Source: Verrucomicrobiota bacterium (GTDB lineage Bacteria > Verrucomicrobiota > Verrucomicrobiia > Limisphaerales > Pedosphaeraceae). From it: a DNA stretch of 64,000 bases. This document shows positions 1 to 9,125 of this stretch, piece by piece (the first letter of the stretch is position 1; the number at the start of each line of letters is the position of its first letter). The stretch spans positions 124,001-188,000 of the forward strand of contig JAJPHR010000110.1 in assembly GCA_021325145.1 (NCBI GenBank), written 5' to 3'. The notes under the pieces were generated by a model. That model was not told where the DNA came from and did not search any database. It saw only the letters and a program-made list of their open reading frames with translations. A program made the position numbers and the translations under genes.

Positions 1-483
1 TCAGCTTTGGGTGTGATTAAAAATGGGTGAGACGAGGGTGCAGAAATTAGTCCAGCGGGTCGGAAAATCAGGCTTGGGTGGTTCCCTGTTCGGTTGGATC
101 TGCTCACGGACCATGAACGGTTCTATGATACACGCGTCATTAATGAATGCGCCTGAGGCTCGCGGCGGCGCGCACAGGAGTGCCCGCCCTACCACCGTGT
201 CGGTAGGGCGGGCAGTCCTGTGCACGCCGTCCCCCGAAACGATTCAGGGCGTTCCGAATAGGTATAGTTGATCTTCAATGAACTACAAAACAGTTCATGG
301 AAAGCACAGGCGACCGCCTGTCTCGCGCTGCGCTCTCGCACCTCCCATTTTTAGTCACACGCGCTACGGGTTGTCTCCTTTCCGGCCCGCTCGACTTTCG
401 GGAACCTTGCGCTATGTTGATTTCTGACGCCTGCGGCGTTGCCGCCGGAGGAAGATGCAACGTTACAAACATACTTGCGATTT
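1..483. other. Intergenic region with long repeat copy, no gene
   Basis: I see no credible gene before the ClpX-like gene. The short open frames here lie across a palindromic repeat (85-308) and have no plausible protein character. Bases 309-483 form the upstream region of the ClpX-like gene; no convincing -35/-10 pair was found there. Confidence 0.6.
85..308. repeat. Long palindromic repeat, copy 1 (inverted to 9298-9535)
   Basis: This ~225-base segment reappears in reverse complement at 9298-9535, with only scattered mismatches by eye. Its core is a large inverted repeat: a 27-base arm at 167-193 beginning GGCGCGCACAGG pairs with 202-228 ending CCTGTGCACGCC. The sequence outside the core is also shared between the two copies, including TCATTAATGAATGCGCC near 138 and GTTCATGGAAAGC near 292. 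No open reading frame is conserved between the copies, so it looks like a non-coding dispersed element. Confidence 0.85.
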
Positions 484-2040
484 ATGACTAAAACACATTT
501 GAACGGCCCACCCACGCCGGAGGAGTTCCAGCGGCAGCTCGCGGAATTCATGCGGCAGCATTTGCAGAACTCGAATGCGGGCCCTGGCGCCTCAGCCAAA
601 CCGGATTTCGGCGTATCGGCGGAGTCGCCCGAAGCGGATTCCAAACCGGAATTCAAGTTCGATTACAAACCGCGCGATGTGAAAGCTTACCTCGACCGGT
701 TCGTGATTCAGCAGGACGAGGCGAAGAAGGTGCTGAGCGTCGCCCTATGCGATCATTATCATCAGGTGCGCCTGGCGTTCGAAGGAAAGGAAACGCCGAA
801 TTATGCCAAGCAGAACATCATCCTGATTGGGCCGACCGGTGTGGGAAAGACCTATCTGATTCGCAGCATCGCCGAGTTGATCGGGGTGCCGTTTGTGAAG
901 GGAGATGCCACCAAGTTTTCTGAGACGGGCTATGTCGGCGGCGACGTGGAGGATTTGGTGCGGGAATTGTACCGGCGGGCGGATGGAGACGTGGCGCGGG
1001 CGCAGTATGGGATCATCTACATTGACGAAATCGACAAGATTGCCGCGGCCAGCAACGCCAGTGGACGCGACGTGAGCGGGCGCGGGGTGCAGACGAATCT
1101 GTTGAAGCTGATGGAAGAGACGGAAGTGCCGGCGCGTTCGCCGCAGGACATCGCCGGCCAAATCCAGGCGATGATGGATTTGACCCAACGCGGGAAAAAG
1201 GGCGCGGGAACGATCAACACGCGGCACATTCTGTTCATTGTGAGCGGCGCTTTTGACGGCCTTGAGAAGCTGGTGCAACGCCGCTTGCACGAAGCGACCA
1301 TCGGATTCGCTTCCCGCGATGCGGATGCCGGGCAAAAGCAGGCTTTGTTGCAGGCGGAGACGAAGGATTTCATTGATTTCGGGTTCGAACCGGAGTTCAT
1401 CGGGCGGTTGCCGGTGCGCGTTGTTTGCCAGCCGCTGTCGGTGGACGATCTGTTCGCGATCTTGAAGACTTCGGAAGGCAGCATCATCCGGCAGTATGAG
1501 CAATCGTTCGCGGCGTACGGGATCGAGGTGCTGTTTCAGGACGATGGTTTGCGGCGCATCGCGGAACTGGCCGGCGAAGAACAGACCGGCGCGCGCGGGC
1601 TGATGACCATTTGCGAGCGGGTGTTCCGCGACCTCAAGTTCGAACTGCCTTCCACCCAGGTGAAACGGTTTGTGGTGACGCGCGAGTTGGTGGACAATCC
1701 GCCCGCCGAGTTGAAAAAGCTGCTGGTGGAACATCAGCAGGAGGAACGAAAGGTGGCGCGGCAAATCGTCCATGAATTTGCGCAACGCTTCCAGGAGAAT
1801 CACGGCATGCGCATCCAGTTCACGGACCCGGCGGCGGATTTGCTGGTGACCCAGGCGCTGGAACACGGGCAATCCATCCGCGATTTCTGCGCGAGCCGTT
1901 TCAAGGATTATCAGTTCGGCTTGAAACTCATTTCACAAAACACCGGCCGCGAGGAATTTGTCATCAACGTGGATGCGGTGGACGCGCCGGACAAGGTGCT
2001 GAGTGATTGGGTGGTGGCGAGTTATCGGAAGGCGGAATAA
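484..2040 (+). CDS. ClpX-like AAA+ unfoldase without the zinc-binding domain
   Basis: This 518-residue protein is a HslU/ClpX-type AAA+ ATPase, expected to unfold proteins in the cytoplasm using ATP. Visible motifs are Walker A GPTGVGKT (116-123), Walker B IIYIDE (177-182), the FIGRLP segment (305-310) and sensor-2 GAR (369-371). An IGF tripeptide at 273-275 lies where ClpX carries its ClpP-binding loop, so pairing with ClpP is plausible. The N-terminus lacks the Cys4 zinc domain of ClpX and instead has about 60 Ala/Pro/Gln-rich residues. About 100 extra residues follow the usual ClpX end (418-518). The ATG at 484 is preferred to a TTG at 439, because the extension reads through unlikely upstream sequence. 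ClpX family membership is secure; the substrate and partner are not known. Confidence 0.85.
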   Translation: MTKTHLNGPPTPEEFQRQLAEFMRQHLQNSNAGPGASAKPDFGVSAESPEADSKPEFKFDYKPRDVKAYLDRFVIQQDEAKKVLSVALCDHYHQVRLAFEGKETPNYAKQNIILIGPTGVGKTYLIRSIAELIGVPFVKGDATKFSETGYVGGDVEDLVRELYRRADGDVARAQYGIIYIDEIDKIAAASNASGRDVSGRGVQTNLLKLMEETEVPARSPQDIAGQIQAMMDLTQRGKKGAGTINTRHILFIVSGAFDGLEKLVQRRLHEATIGFASRDADAGQKQALLQAETKDFIDFGFEPEFIGRLPVRVVCQPLSVDDLFAILKTSEGSIIRQYEQSFAAYGIEVLFQDDGLRRIAELAGEEQTGARGLMTICERVFRDLKFELPSTQVKRFVVTRELVDNPPAELKKLLVEHQQEERKVARQIVHEFAQRFQENHGMRIQFTDPAADLLVTQALEHGQSIRDFCASRFKDYQFGLKLISQNTGREEFVINVDAVDAPDKVLSDWVVASYRKAE

Positions 2041-2100
2041 AACACCAAATTCCAAACGCCAAGTTCCAGAAAAACACCAGTGGGAAAACTCCAATTACCG
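2041..2100. repeat. CCAAGCTCCA-type dispersed repeat, single arm
   Basis: Directly after the stop of the ClpX-like gene is a run of loosely repeated words (CCAAATTCCA, CGCCAAGTTCCAGAAAAAC). The same words appear at 32526-32665, 45171-45423 and 51618-51795. Only one arm is evident here. Confidence 0.5.
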
Positions 2101-2153
2101 GGAGTGAGCCGTGACTCAACGCGGGGCGGGAATTTCCTCTGCTTTTCTAATTG

Positions 2154-2963
2154 CTAAAACAACGTTGGTTGCGGTTGCAATCCGGCGAGCGGCAGCGTAG
2201 GGCAGGGGACATCCTGAGCGGTCAATTCCACGGTGACGTGGTGGGCGCCGATTTTTTGGAGGCGCTGGCACATCACATCGCGCGCGAGTTGGGGCAGGTT
2301 GCATTCGCGGCTCAGGTGGCCGAGGTAGAGGTGGCGCAATTCGGCGGACATGATTTCCTGGGCGGCGTCGGCGGCGTCGGCATTCGATAAGTGGCCGTGT
2401 CGTCCGGCGATGCGCTGTTTGAGGCTCCAAGGGCGGCTGGATTCCTGGAGCATTTTCAGGTCGTGATTGCTTTCCAGGACCAGGACGTTGGCGGTGCGGA
2501 CGCGTTGCAAAGCCAGCTTGGTAGCGTGGCCGAGATCCGTCAAAAATCCAATCTGGCCCTGGGGCGTCCTCAAGAGAAAACCCACCGGATCAGAGGCGTC
2601 ATGCGGGATGCTGAAGGTATCGACGATGACGTCCCCGACTTCAAAGCTCGCGCCGGTGGCAAAGATGCGGCAATCAAACCGGGTTTCGAGTTGCCATTCG
2701 ATTTGTTCCTTCGTATCCCGGTTGCAATAGATCGGCACGTTCAGCTTCGAGCAAAGCGTGGCAAGGCCGCTGATGTGGTCGGAGTGTTCGTGGGTGACCA
2801 GGACGCCGGAAAGCCCTTCCGGAGCGCGGCCAATGGTGGCGAGGCGCTGGCGGATTTGGCGCAGACTGAACCCGGCATCGATGAGGAGGCGCGCCTCATT
2901 GGTTTCGAGGTAAGCGCAGTTCCCGCTGGAGCCGCTGCCGAGGATGGTTAACTGGACCGGCAC
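2154..2963 (-). CDS. MBL-fold metallo-hydrolase (YycJ/WalJ-like)
   Basis: This 269-residue protein belongs to the metallo-beta-lactamase superfamily, in the single-domain group that includes YycJ/WalJ, proposed to act on nucleic acids. The N-terminus VQLTILGSGSSGN is typical of that group. The metal site THEHSDH spans 57-63, and further ligands are expected at His121 (PHDA) and Asp143 (TDLG). The start is GTG at 2963. It converges with the ClpX-like gene, and the repeat at 2041-2100 lies between the two. Family assignment is firm; the substrate is unknown. Confidence 0.82.
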   Translation of the reverse strand: MPVQLTILGSGSSGNCAYLETNEARLLIDAGFSLRQIRQRLATIGRAPEGLSGVLVTHEHSDHISGLATLCSKLNVPIYCNRDTKEQIEWQLETRFDCRIFATGASFEVGDVIVDTFSIPHDASDPVGFLLRTPQGQIGFLTDLGHATKLALQRVRTANVLVLESNHDLKMLQESSRPWSLKQRIAGRHGHLSNADAADAAQEIMSAELRHLYLGHLSRECNLPQLARDVMCQRLQKIGAHHVTVELTAQDVPCPTLPLAGLQPQPTLF

Positions 2964-3259
2964 GCGTTTACCGTAGGGGCGGATTCACAGTGGGGCAATA
3001 GGAAAAAACCCGGGAACTCAATGACCAATCAATATTCCGTGGCCAAACCTCAACCCGAAAGCTTTCGGCCTTGAATATTGAATTTTAAGCATTCTTTGGT
3101 CATTGGGGCATTATTTCATCGGGTTCGCTTTTAAGGGATCGGAGGGCCTTGGCCAAGCCAGCGGGCTTGGAGGAACATCTGGATATGCCCGGGTTGTGAG
3201 CAAAAATCAGACCAATTCTTTGCTTGAGCTATTTAATCCATCATCTAAGATTAGGGGGC

Positions 3260-4765
3260 ATGGCTCAAGGCTTACAATTAGCGCAGCGCCTGACGCAATC
3301 GTTGGTGCTGTCGCCTCAGATGCAGCAATCCCTGGCGTTGCTGCAAGCGCCGACTTTGGAACTCAAGGCGCTGGTGGAACAGGAAATGCAACAAAACCCG
3401 GTGTTGGAGGAAGCTGCGGCACCGGAGGCGGACCAGGAACAGTCCGAGCGGTCCAAGGGGGAGGACGACGAACCCACGGAAGCTCCGGACCCTGCCGAAC
3501 CCCCGGCGGATGTGACCTTCGACCCCGCCACGGAAAAGCCCAACGGCGAGCCGGCGGACGATTTTCTGGCGGAATTCGAGCGGTTGGCCCAGCTTGACCA
3601 GGAATGGCGCGACCATTTCGCCCAGACCAACATCCCCATGCGGCAATCCGCCGAGGAGGAGGAAAAGCGCCAGTTCATGTTCGATTCGCTGGTCGCGCCG
3701 ACTTCATTGCAGGAGATTTTGCTCGAACAAGTGCGCGAGTCCGCCCTCGCGGAGGAACAGCGGCCCATCGCCGAGATGTTGATCGGCAACATCGACGACC
3801 ACGGCTATCTCAAGGCGAACATCGACGAACTGGCCTTTTCGACGAACATCCCGGCGGAAAAAATCCAGGCGGTCCTCCAGGTAATCCAGTCTTTCGATCC
3901 GCCTGGCGTGGGTGCGCGTGACCTGCAGGAATGCCTGTTGCGGCAACTGGAACGCGCCGGTGAGCAGGAATCCATCGAATACCGCATTATCAAGGATTAC
4001 ATGGAAGCGCTGGGCAAACGGCGCATCCCGGAAATTGCCCGCGGATTGGACCTGAGCGTGGACGAGGTCCAGGACGCCATCGGCCGGATCAGCCGGTTGG
4101 AGCCGCGCCCGGGCCGGGCTTTCGTGGCGGACAACAACCAATACATCCTGCCCGAGGTCTTCGTGCAGAGGGTTGGCGATGATTTCGCGGTCACAACCAA
4201 CAACGAGCAGATCCCCCACCTGCGCATCAGCAATACCTACAAGGACTTGATGGCGCAATCGGGCAATTCCGCCGAGGTGCTCAATTACATTCGTGAGAAG
4301 ATCCGCGCCGGGAAGTTCCTGATCAAGAGTTTGCACCAGCGGCAGCAGACGATTTTGAGCATCGGCCAGGAGATTGTGAAGCGGCAGCGCGAGTTCATGG
4401 AAAAAGGCGTCGCGTTCCTGAAGCCGTTGACCATGGTGCAGGTGGCGGAAGTGGTGGGCGTGCATGAAACGACGGTCAGCCGGGCGGTTTCCGGCAAGTA
4501 CATGCAAACGCCGCAGGGCATCTTTGAAATGAAGTATTTCTTCACGGCTGGCATACAAACTGCGACCGGTGAAGGCATGTCAAATACCAGTGTAAAAGAC
4601 ATGATCGCCGACATGTTCCGCAAGGAAGACCCCACCAAACCGCTGTCCGACCAGGAAATCGTCAAAATGCTCCAGGAAAAGGGCATCGTCATCGCGCGGC
4701 GAACAGTGGCCAAGTACCGCAGCGAACTGAACATTTTGCCGTCGAATTTGCGGAAGGTGTATTGA
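3260..4765 (+). CDS. rpoN: RNA polymerase sigma-54 factor
   Basis: This 501-residue protein is sigma-54, which directs RNA polymerase to -24/-12 promoters and needs AAA+ activators to open DNA. Region I at the N-terminus is glutamine- and leucine-rich (LTQSLVLSPQMQQSLALLQ). An acidic linker follows at about 52-110, then the core-binding region. A helix-turn-helix contains VAEVVGVHETTVSRAVSGKY, and the RpoN box ARRTVAKYR is at 479-487. The ATG at 3260 has a purine-rich TTAGGGGG just upstream. An upstream start at 3224 would add 12 residues not typical of the family. No sigma-54 activator protein is encoded in this window. Confidence 0.97.
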   Translation: MAQGLQLAQRLTQSLVLSPQMQQSLALLQAPTLELKALVEQEMQQNPVLEEAAAPEADQEQSERSKGEDDEPTEAPDPAEPPADVTFDPATEKPNGEPADDFLAEFERLAQLDQEWRDHFAQTNIPMRQSAEEEEKRQFMFDSLVAPTSLQEILLEQVRESALAEEQRPIAEMLIGNIDDHGYLKANIDELAFSTNIPAEKIQAVLQVIQSFDPPGVGARDLQECLLRQLERAGEQESIEYRIIKDYMEALGKRRIPEIARGLDLSVDEVQDAIGRISRLEPRPGRAFVADNNQYILPEVFVQRVGDDFAVTTNNEQIPHLRISNTYKDLMAQSGNSAEVLNYIREKIRAGKFLIKSLHQRQQTILSIGQEIVKRQREFMEKGVAFLKPLTMVQVAEVVGVHETTVSRAVSGKYMQTPQGIFEMKYFFTAGIQTATGEGMSNTSVKDMIADMFRKEDPTKPLSDQEIVKMLQEKGIVIARRTVAKYRSELNILPSNLRKVY

Positions 4766-4945
4766 GCTGCGGGCAATGTTGGTGTGAGCCGCGGCACGCA
4801 GGCATTGAGCCCCGGCTTCATGTCGATGGGGCTGTCGCAACATCGAAAGCATTTTAAAGTTTAGGAAAACATCCTGTCTGCGTGCGCTCTTTCCGCCTAA
4901 TGGCCGGACTCCATACCAAAAGAAACACTCGCGCTATAGGGCTGC

Positions 4946-5509
4946 TTGCAAACCCTGCATTTCAAATCGTCCGCGGATTTCCGAAAGTGGCTTGAGAAAA
5001 ACCATGCCACGTCCGACGGAATCTGGCTGCGGATTTTCAAAAAGGGTTCGAACGAGAAATCCGTGACCTATGCCGAGGCGCTGGACCAGGCGCTTTGCTT
5101 CGGGTGGATTGACGGCCTGAGAAGACCCGGTGATGAATTGTCCTTTCTCCAGAGATTTACCCCGAGACGTCCCAAGAGCGGGTGGTCAAAGATTAATACC
5201 CAGCATGCCGAACGCCTCATCAAGGCCGGGTTGGTGGCTCCGTCCGGATTAAAAGCGATCGAGGCGGCCAAGGCGGATGGGCGATGGGAAGCAGCTTATA
5301 GTTCGCCGCGGGATGCCCAACCGCCGGAGGACTTTCTGAAGGAGTTGGATAAGAATAAGAAGGCGAAAGCGTTTTTCGAGTCGTTGAATCGGGGCAATGT
5401 GTATGCAATTGTCTATCGCTTGCAAACGGCCAAGAAACCGGAGACCCGCGACAGGCGAATGAAGCTGATTTTGGAGATGATGAAAGAAGGCAAGCGATTG
5501 CACCCCTAG
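4946..5509 (+). CDS. YdeI/OmpD-associated family protein
   Basis: This 187-residue protein matches the YdeI/OmpD-associated family by its N-terminal pattern (FRKWLEKNHATSDGIWLRIFKK) shortened here to the recognisable segments KNHATSDGIWLRI and YAEALDQALCFGWIDGL, plus the RFTPRRPKSGWSKIN block near 70. The C-terminal half has the Lys-rich helical segment common to the group. The family has been linked to tolerance of some antimicrobial peptides, but its biochemical role is not settled. The likely start is TTG at 4946, because no ATG lies suitably upstream of the conserved N-terminus. The next gene begins 27 bases downstream. Confidence 0.75.
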   Translation: MQTLHFKSSADFRKWLEKNHATSDGIWLRIFKKGSNEKSVTYAEALDQALCFGWIDGLRRPGDELSFLQRFTPRRPKSGWSKINTQHAERLIKAGLVAPSGLKAIEAAKADGRWEAAYSSPRDAQPPEDFLKELDKNKKAKAFFESLNRGNVYAIVYRLQTAKKPETRDRRMKLILEMMKEGKRLHP

Positions 5510-5536
5510 CCCGCGCGGAAAACAAGAAGACTTTCC

Positions 5537-7057
5537 ATGCCTGACGATCCACACAACCTGCTTTACCGGGCCCTTGAATCGGATGATATATCCTCTGTCG
5601 AGGCGGTAGTTCGCGAGCACCCGAAACTTCTGAATCCCGCCAATGCCCGCCCTCCAGTCACCGCCGCGCACAGTGTCGCGATGGCGGAGCGCCTGCTGTC
5701 ACTTGGCGCGGAAGTGGAAGCCGTCGGCAAGTGGTGGGCCAGCGGTTTTGGCACGCGCAAAGTCGAACCCGCCGTCGCAGAATTTCTGGTGGGCAGTGGC
5801 GCCAGCCTCACCGTACATGCTGCCGCTGGCCTTGGGCTGGTGGACCGGTTGGTGGAAATGCTGGACGCTGATCTGTCTTTAATCGACGCGAAAGGCGGCG
5901 ATGGTTGCACGCCGCTGCATTTCTCGCGCGATTCTGCCACGGCTGGCCTGCTTCTGGCGCGCGGCGCCCGAGTGGACGCCCGCGACGAAGACCACGAATC
6001 GACGCCTGCGCAATGGCTGATTGGTGACGCTCCCGAAGTGTCGCGATTGTTACTGGAGCACGGGGCCACTCCCGACATCTTCCTCGCCGCGGCGCTGGGC
6101 GACCGCGCGCTGGCGGAAAAACTCATCGCTGCGGACCGAGGCTGTCTTGCTCATCGCATCGGCAAAGGGCCGGAGTTCCCGCCAATCGGTTACAAACGTC
6201 GCGGCGGGACCATTTATCAATGGACGCTGGCGTTCAACAGCTACCCGCATCAGGTCGCGCTGCTGAAGGGACACCGGGCGCTGTTCGAATACCTGTTCGA
6301 GAACAGCGATACGACGACACGCTTTCTGGTGTCCTGCGTTCTGGCCCACCGCGGCGAAGCAGAAGCGATAGCCGCCCGGAACCCCGGTTTGGTTGCGTCT
6401 CTCTCCAGCGTGGATTTGGAACTGCTGGCGCGATATTGCTGGGAGACCAACCTGAACTATGATGCCGTGAAACTGATGCTCGACCTCGGTTTCCCCTTAA
6501 CGCACCCGGAAACGAGCCACGGCTACACGCCGCTTCACAACGCGGCGTGGGCTGGGGCAGCGGATCTCGTGGAACTACTGCTGCAGCGCGGGCACCCGGT
6601 TGACATCGTCGATCCGGGTTACCAATCGACGCCTCTGGGGTACGCGATGCATGATTGCCTGGTTGAGAAACGGCATCCGGAAGGCGAGTTCGCGCGCGTT
6701 TTTCAATTACTCCTTGACGCCGGGAGTCCATGGAATGCGTTGTGTTATCCGACCGGAGACGCGGGCATCGACGAAGTTCTCCGGGCAAGGCTGCACCTGA
6801 AATTCGAAGGCGCGGCGTTGTTGGGCGATGAAGCCGCGGTGTTTCGCTTGTTGGGTGAGAATCTGAGTGCCGAAGATTTGACGAAGGCATTGGCCGGCGC
6901 AGCCAAGGGAGGGCACGCCGCACTATGCCGTCGTTTGATCGAAGCCGGCGCGCTGGTGAACAAAGCGGTCGGCGGCGACGAGAACACGCCGTTGGCATAC
7001 GCGCTCAAGTCCGGCTCGTCGGAGACCATTGAAATACTGAAGCGGTACGGCGCGTGA
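5537..7057 (+). CDS. Ankyrin-repeat protein
   Basis: This 506-residue protein has no signal peptide or membrane segment and consists largely of ankyrin-type helical repeats. The clearest units contain GCTPLHFSRDSATAGLLLARG, given here in part, then TPAQWLIGDAPEVSRLLLEHG, GYTPLHNAAWAGAADLVELL and NTPLAYALKSGSSETIEIL at the C-terminus. Ankyrin repeats mediate protein-protein contacts, so a binding or scaffold role is likely, but no partner can be named. It lies 27 bases after the YdeI-like gene and may share its transcript. The middle (about 215-300) has weaker repeat character. Confidence 0.75.
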   Translation: MPDDPHNLLYRALESDDISSVEAVVREHPKLLNPANARPPVTAAHSVAMAERLLSLGAEVEAVGKWWASGFGTRKVEPAVAEFLVGSGASLTVHAAAGLGLVDRLVEMLDADLSLIDAKGGDGCTPLHFSRDSATAGLLLARGARVDARDEDHESTPAQWLIGDAPEVSRLLLEHGATPDIFLAAALGDRALAEKLIAADRGCLAHRIGKGPEFPPIGYKRRGGTIYQWTLAFNSYPHQVALLKGHRALFEYLFENSDTTTRFLVSCVLAHRGEAEAIAARNPGLVASLSSVDLELLARYCWETNLNYDAVKLMLDLGFPLTHPETSHGYTPLHNAAWAGAADLVELLLQRGHPVDIVDPGYQSTPLGYAMHDCLVEKRHPEGEFARVFQLLLDAGSPWNALCYPTGDAGIDEVLRARLHLKFEGAALLGDEAAVFRLLGENLSAEDLTKALAGAAKGGHAALCRRLIEAGALVNKAVGGDENTPLAYALKSGSSETIEILKRYGA

Positions 7058-7136
7058 GAGAGCGCAGCATGCGATTCAGTTGTCGGCCACCGGTTTTGCA
7101 ATATCATCGACTTCGGTGGCCTAAAGACGATTTGCC

Positions 7137-7601
7137 ATGGCTAAAATGCAGTATGAAATTTCCACCGAGCGCAGCCGATTGGACGTTGCGCTCATCCATG
7201 ATTTCCTACGCTCGTCGTATTGGGCGAAGGACATTCCGCAAAAGGTCGTGAAAAAGTGCATCGAAAATTCGCTGTGTTTTGGCGCGTTTCAAGAGGCGCG
7301 GCAGGTGGGGTTTGCGAGGGTGATCACGGATTATGCAACGTTCGCTTATCTGGCGGATGTGTTCGTGGTGCCGGAGCATCGCGGGCGCGGTGTTTCGAAA
7401 CTGCTGGTGAATGCGATCCTGAAGCATCCGGAGTTGCAGGGATTGCGGCGGATTCTGTTGGCGACGCAGGATGCCCATGGGCTGTATGCGCAGTTTGGGT
7501 TCAAGCCGGTGGCGCATCCGGAGTGGTTTATGACCATCCATGATCCGAAGGTTTATCAGAAAGGATGTTTGACCACGGATGAACCGGAGGGACACGGATA
7601 A
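7137..7601 (+). CDS. GNAT family N-acetyltransferase
   Basis: This 154-residue protein is a compact GNAT acetyltransferase, which moves an acetyl group from acetyl-CoA to an amine. The acetyl-CoA motif A is visible as VFVVPEHRGRGVSKLLVNAI, with the R-G-R-G loop, followed by the LYAQFGFKPV segment typical of motif B. The substrate cannot be told from sequence. Its ATG at 7137 is 79 bases after the ankyrin gene. A palindromic repeat element begins two bases after its stop codon. Confidence 0.85.
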   Translation: MAKMQYEISTERSRLDVALIHDFLRSSYWAKDIPQKVVKKCIENSLCFGAFQEARQVGFARVITDYATFAYLADVFVVPEHRGRGVSKLLVNAILKHPELQGLRRILLATQDAHGLYAQFGFKPVAHPEWFMTIHDPKVYQKGCLTTDEPEGHG

Positions 7602-7602
7602 C

Positions 7603-7825
7603 GGGCCAAAGGCCCAATTCATACCAGTCTGGGCCATCGGTCCAGGTCGCGGGCACAACAGACCTGAGCGCCAAAGGCGCGATTCATCGGCACAAGGTTG
7701 CGTGGTATGCAATAGTCGAGGGCGTTCGGGAAATGCGCTATAGGCCGGGCATACAGCCCTTGGCGCGTGCGCGAACGGTACCTGGGCCGCTGGCCCAGGC
7801 TGGTATGAAGCCGCGCCGTTGGCGC
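7603..7825. repeat. MITE-like element with ~45-base terminal inverted repeats
   Basis: The left end (7603-7647) contains ATACCAGTCTGGGCCATCGG. The right end (7780-7825) is its near reverse complement, containing GGCCCAGGCTGGTATGAAG. Each end also carries a small hairpin (GGGCCAAAGGCCC and GCGCCGTTGGCGC). The interior holds another hairpin, GCGCCAAAGGCGC, and no credible gene. Length and shape resemble a miniature inverted-repeat element. Together with the following 85 bases it accounts for the gap before the next gene. Confidence 0.7.
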
Positions 7826-7910
7826 TGTGATTTTGGAACTTAACCGAAGCGTCGCCGGTCCGGCCATTTTTCACTTGTGTTGTTTTGGTGCGAGCAGCAC
7901 TTTGAACTAC

Positions 7911-8243
7911 ATGAATCGGCCAGGCATGAAGATGAGCCACGGGCTTCGGGTCGTTGGTGCCATTCTTGGCATCTGCATAGCTATTGGTGCAATTCGGATG
8001 TTTTATCCAGTTTGGAATCTTAGCCAGCCGCCAGTTTCACAGAGGAGGCTGGACAGGCTCACCTCACAGTTGGATACAAATGCTGTCCAACATCTGCTTG
8101 GCACCCCGCAGAACATTGAAAAATTTACGGATGCGCACGGATCTGAATGCTTCGAATGGACGTATTACCGTCCGAATGGCTGGCGCTTTGTCACATTGAC
8201 CTTTAGCCCGGATGGGCATTTTGACAGATATATCACTGATTGA
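7911..8243 (+). CDS. Small secreted or membrane-anchored hypothetical protein
   Basis: The product is about 110 residues. After a short basic start (MNRPGMKMSHGLR) it has one hydrophobic segment (VVGAILGICIAIGAIRMF), then a soluble part with LLGTPQNIEKFTDAHGSECFEWTYYRPNGW. The LLGTP..I pattern followed by an aromatic stretch resembles BamE/SmpA-type lipoprotein folds, but this is only a resemblance and no lipobox is seen. A longer frame from 7827 overlaps the repeat element and is less likely. No function is assigned. Confidence 0.55.
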   Translation: MNRPGMKMSHGLRVVGAILGICIAIGAIRMFYPVWNLSQPPVSQRRLDRLTSQLDTNAVQHLLGTPQNIEKFTDAHGSECFEWTYYRPNGWRFVTLTFSPDGHFDRYITD

Positions 8244-8286
8244 TTGATGAGACACACCTGCCGATGAATTACTTCACAATCGTGCC

Positions 8287-8703
8287 ATGAACAAAATTCC
8301 ACTAACAGAAAATGCGCTGATAATCCGGACGGATTTCTCAGATCAACGGGCCTGGGAGAAACTCAAGGCGGTGGTGAGCGAGCCGGAAGAGCCGTTCCTT
8401 TTCAACATGGAGCTTCTGGATGAGCGCGAGTATGGCGGAGCGACGGTGGAGCAGTTGATGGGAGCGCTGCCGGAAGATTATCCGCACGTGTTCATGGTGG
8501 TCGCCGATAAGGCTGCGATGGCGGGGCCGGATTATCCGCTGCTGGTGGTTGATTTGGGGGAAGAACGTGGCCGCGAATTCCGCGCCGTGGCCGCACAGGC
8601 GCCCTCGATCGACAACAATCTTTCCATCGGAAACATGGGTTTTGAGGAGTTCGCGAATTTAGTCGATGAGAGCGGGGTGTTTCGAGGGATTCCGGGGATG
8701 TGA
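8287..8703 (+). CDS. DUF6924-like hypothetical protein
   Basis: This 138-residue soluble, acidic protein begins with ALIIRTDFSDQRAWEKL and later has YPLLVVDLGEERGREFRAV and GNMGFEEFANLVDESGVFRG. That combination resembles the DUF6924 family of small uncharacterised proteins. No catalytic motif is visible. It stands 43 bases after the preceding small gene in a run of three short genes of unknown function. Confidence 0.6.
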   Translation: MNKIPLTENALIIRTDFSDQRAWEKLKAVVSEPEEPFLFNMELLDEREYGGATVEQLMGALPEDYPHVFMVVADKAAMAGPDYPLLVVDLGEERGREFRAVAAQAPSIDNNLSIGNMGFEEFANLVDESGVFRGIPGM

Positions 8704-8786
8704 CGTGGTATGCGAGGGCTTAATGATGGCGCGTCACAGCAATAAATTGCGAACAGTTTGTCGTTCCGCTTGATAACACGCGCAAC

Positions 8787-9125
8787 ATGGGGGCCGATTC
8801 AGTTTACTTTTATTATGGTGTAAGGCGGACGATTGTTCCGGACGACGAGGACCAGATCCGCCAGTTGGAGGATGATAGCCATCCGATTTACAATCTGGCG
8901 TTCGACCATAAGCTACACGTGGCTTGGGGCTGTCTCACAGATGGCGCTGACTACTTCATGCTGATTGGGCATGAGATTGGACGTTTTGGAGTGGAAGGCA
9001 TCCACGAGCAAAGTATCAACGAGGCGCACTTCTCCGAAATCATTGAGAAAACCAAGGAGAGACTCAAAGCCGCTGGAATTGTTGAATCGCCCGCATTTTA
9101 TGTGCAACTTCAGGCTCAGTACTGA
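8787..9125 (+). CDS. Hypothetical protein, 112 residues
   Basis: I do not recognise this family. It is acidic and soluble, with no signal or membrane segment. Visible segments include SVYFYYGVRRTIVPDDEDQI and a helical stretch ISEIIEKTKERLKAAGI (seen as FSEIIEKTKERLKAAG). The reading frame is a full-length ATG frame, and the same strand carries its neighbours, which supports it being real. A multi-hairpin repeat follows within 40 bases. Confidence 0.5.
   Translation: MGADSVYFYYGVRRTIVPDDEDQIRQLEDDSHPIYNLAFDHKLHVAWGCLTDGADYFMLIGHEIGRFGVEGIHEQSINEAHFSEIIEKTKERLKAAGIVESPAFYVQLQAQY

Noticed and set aside
7206-7940. A 244-codon minus-strand frame over the GNAT gene and the MITE-like repeat
   Set aside because: It runs through a palindromic element and a supported gene on the other strand, and shows no known domain.
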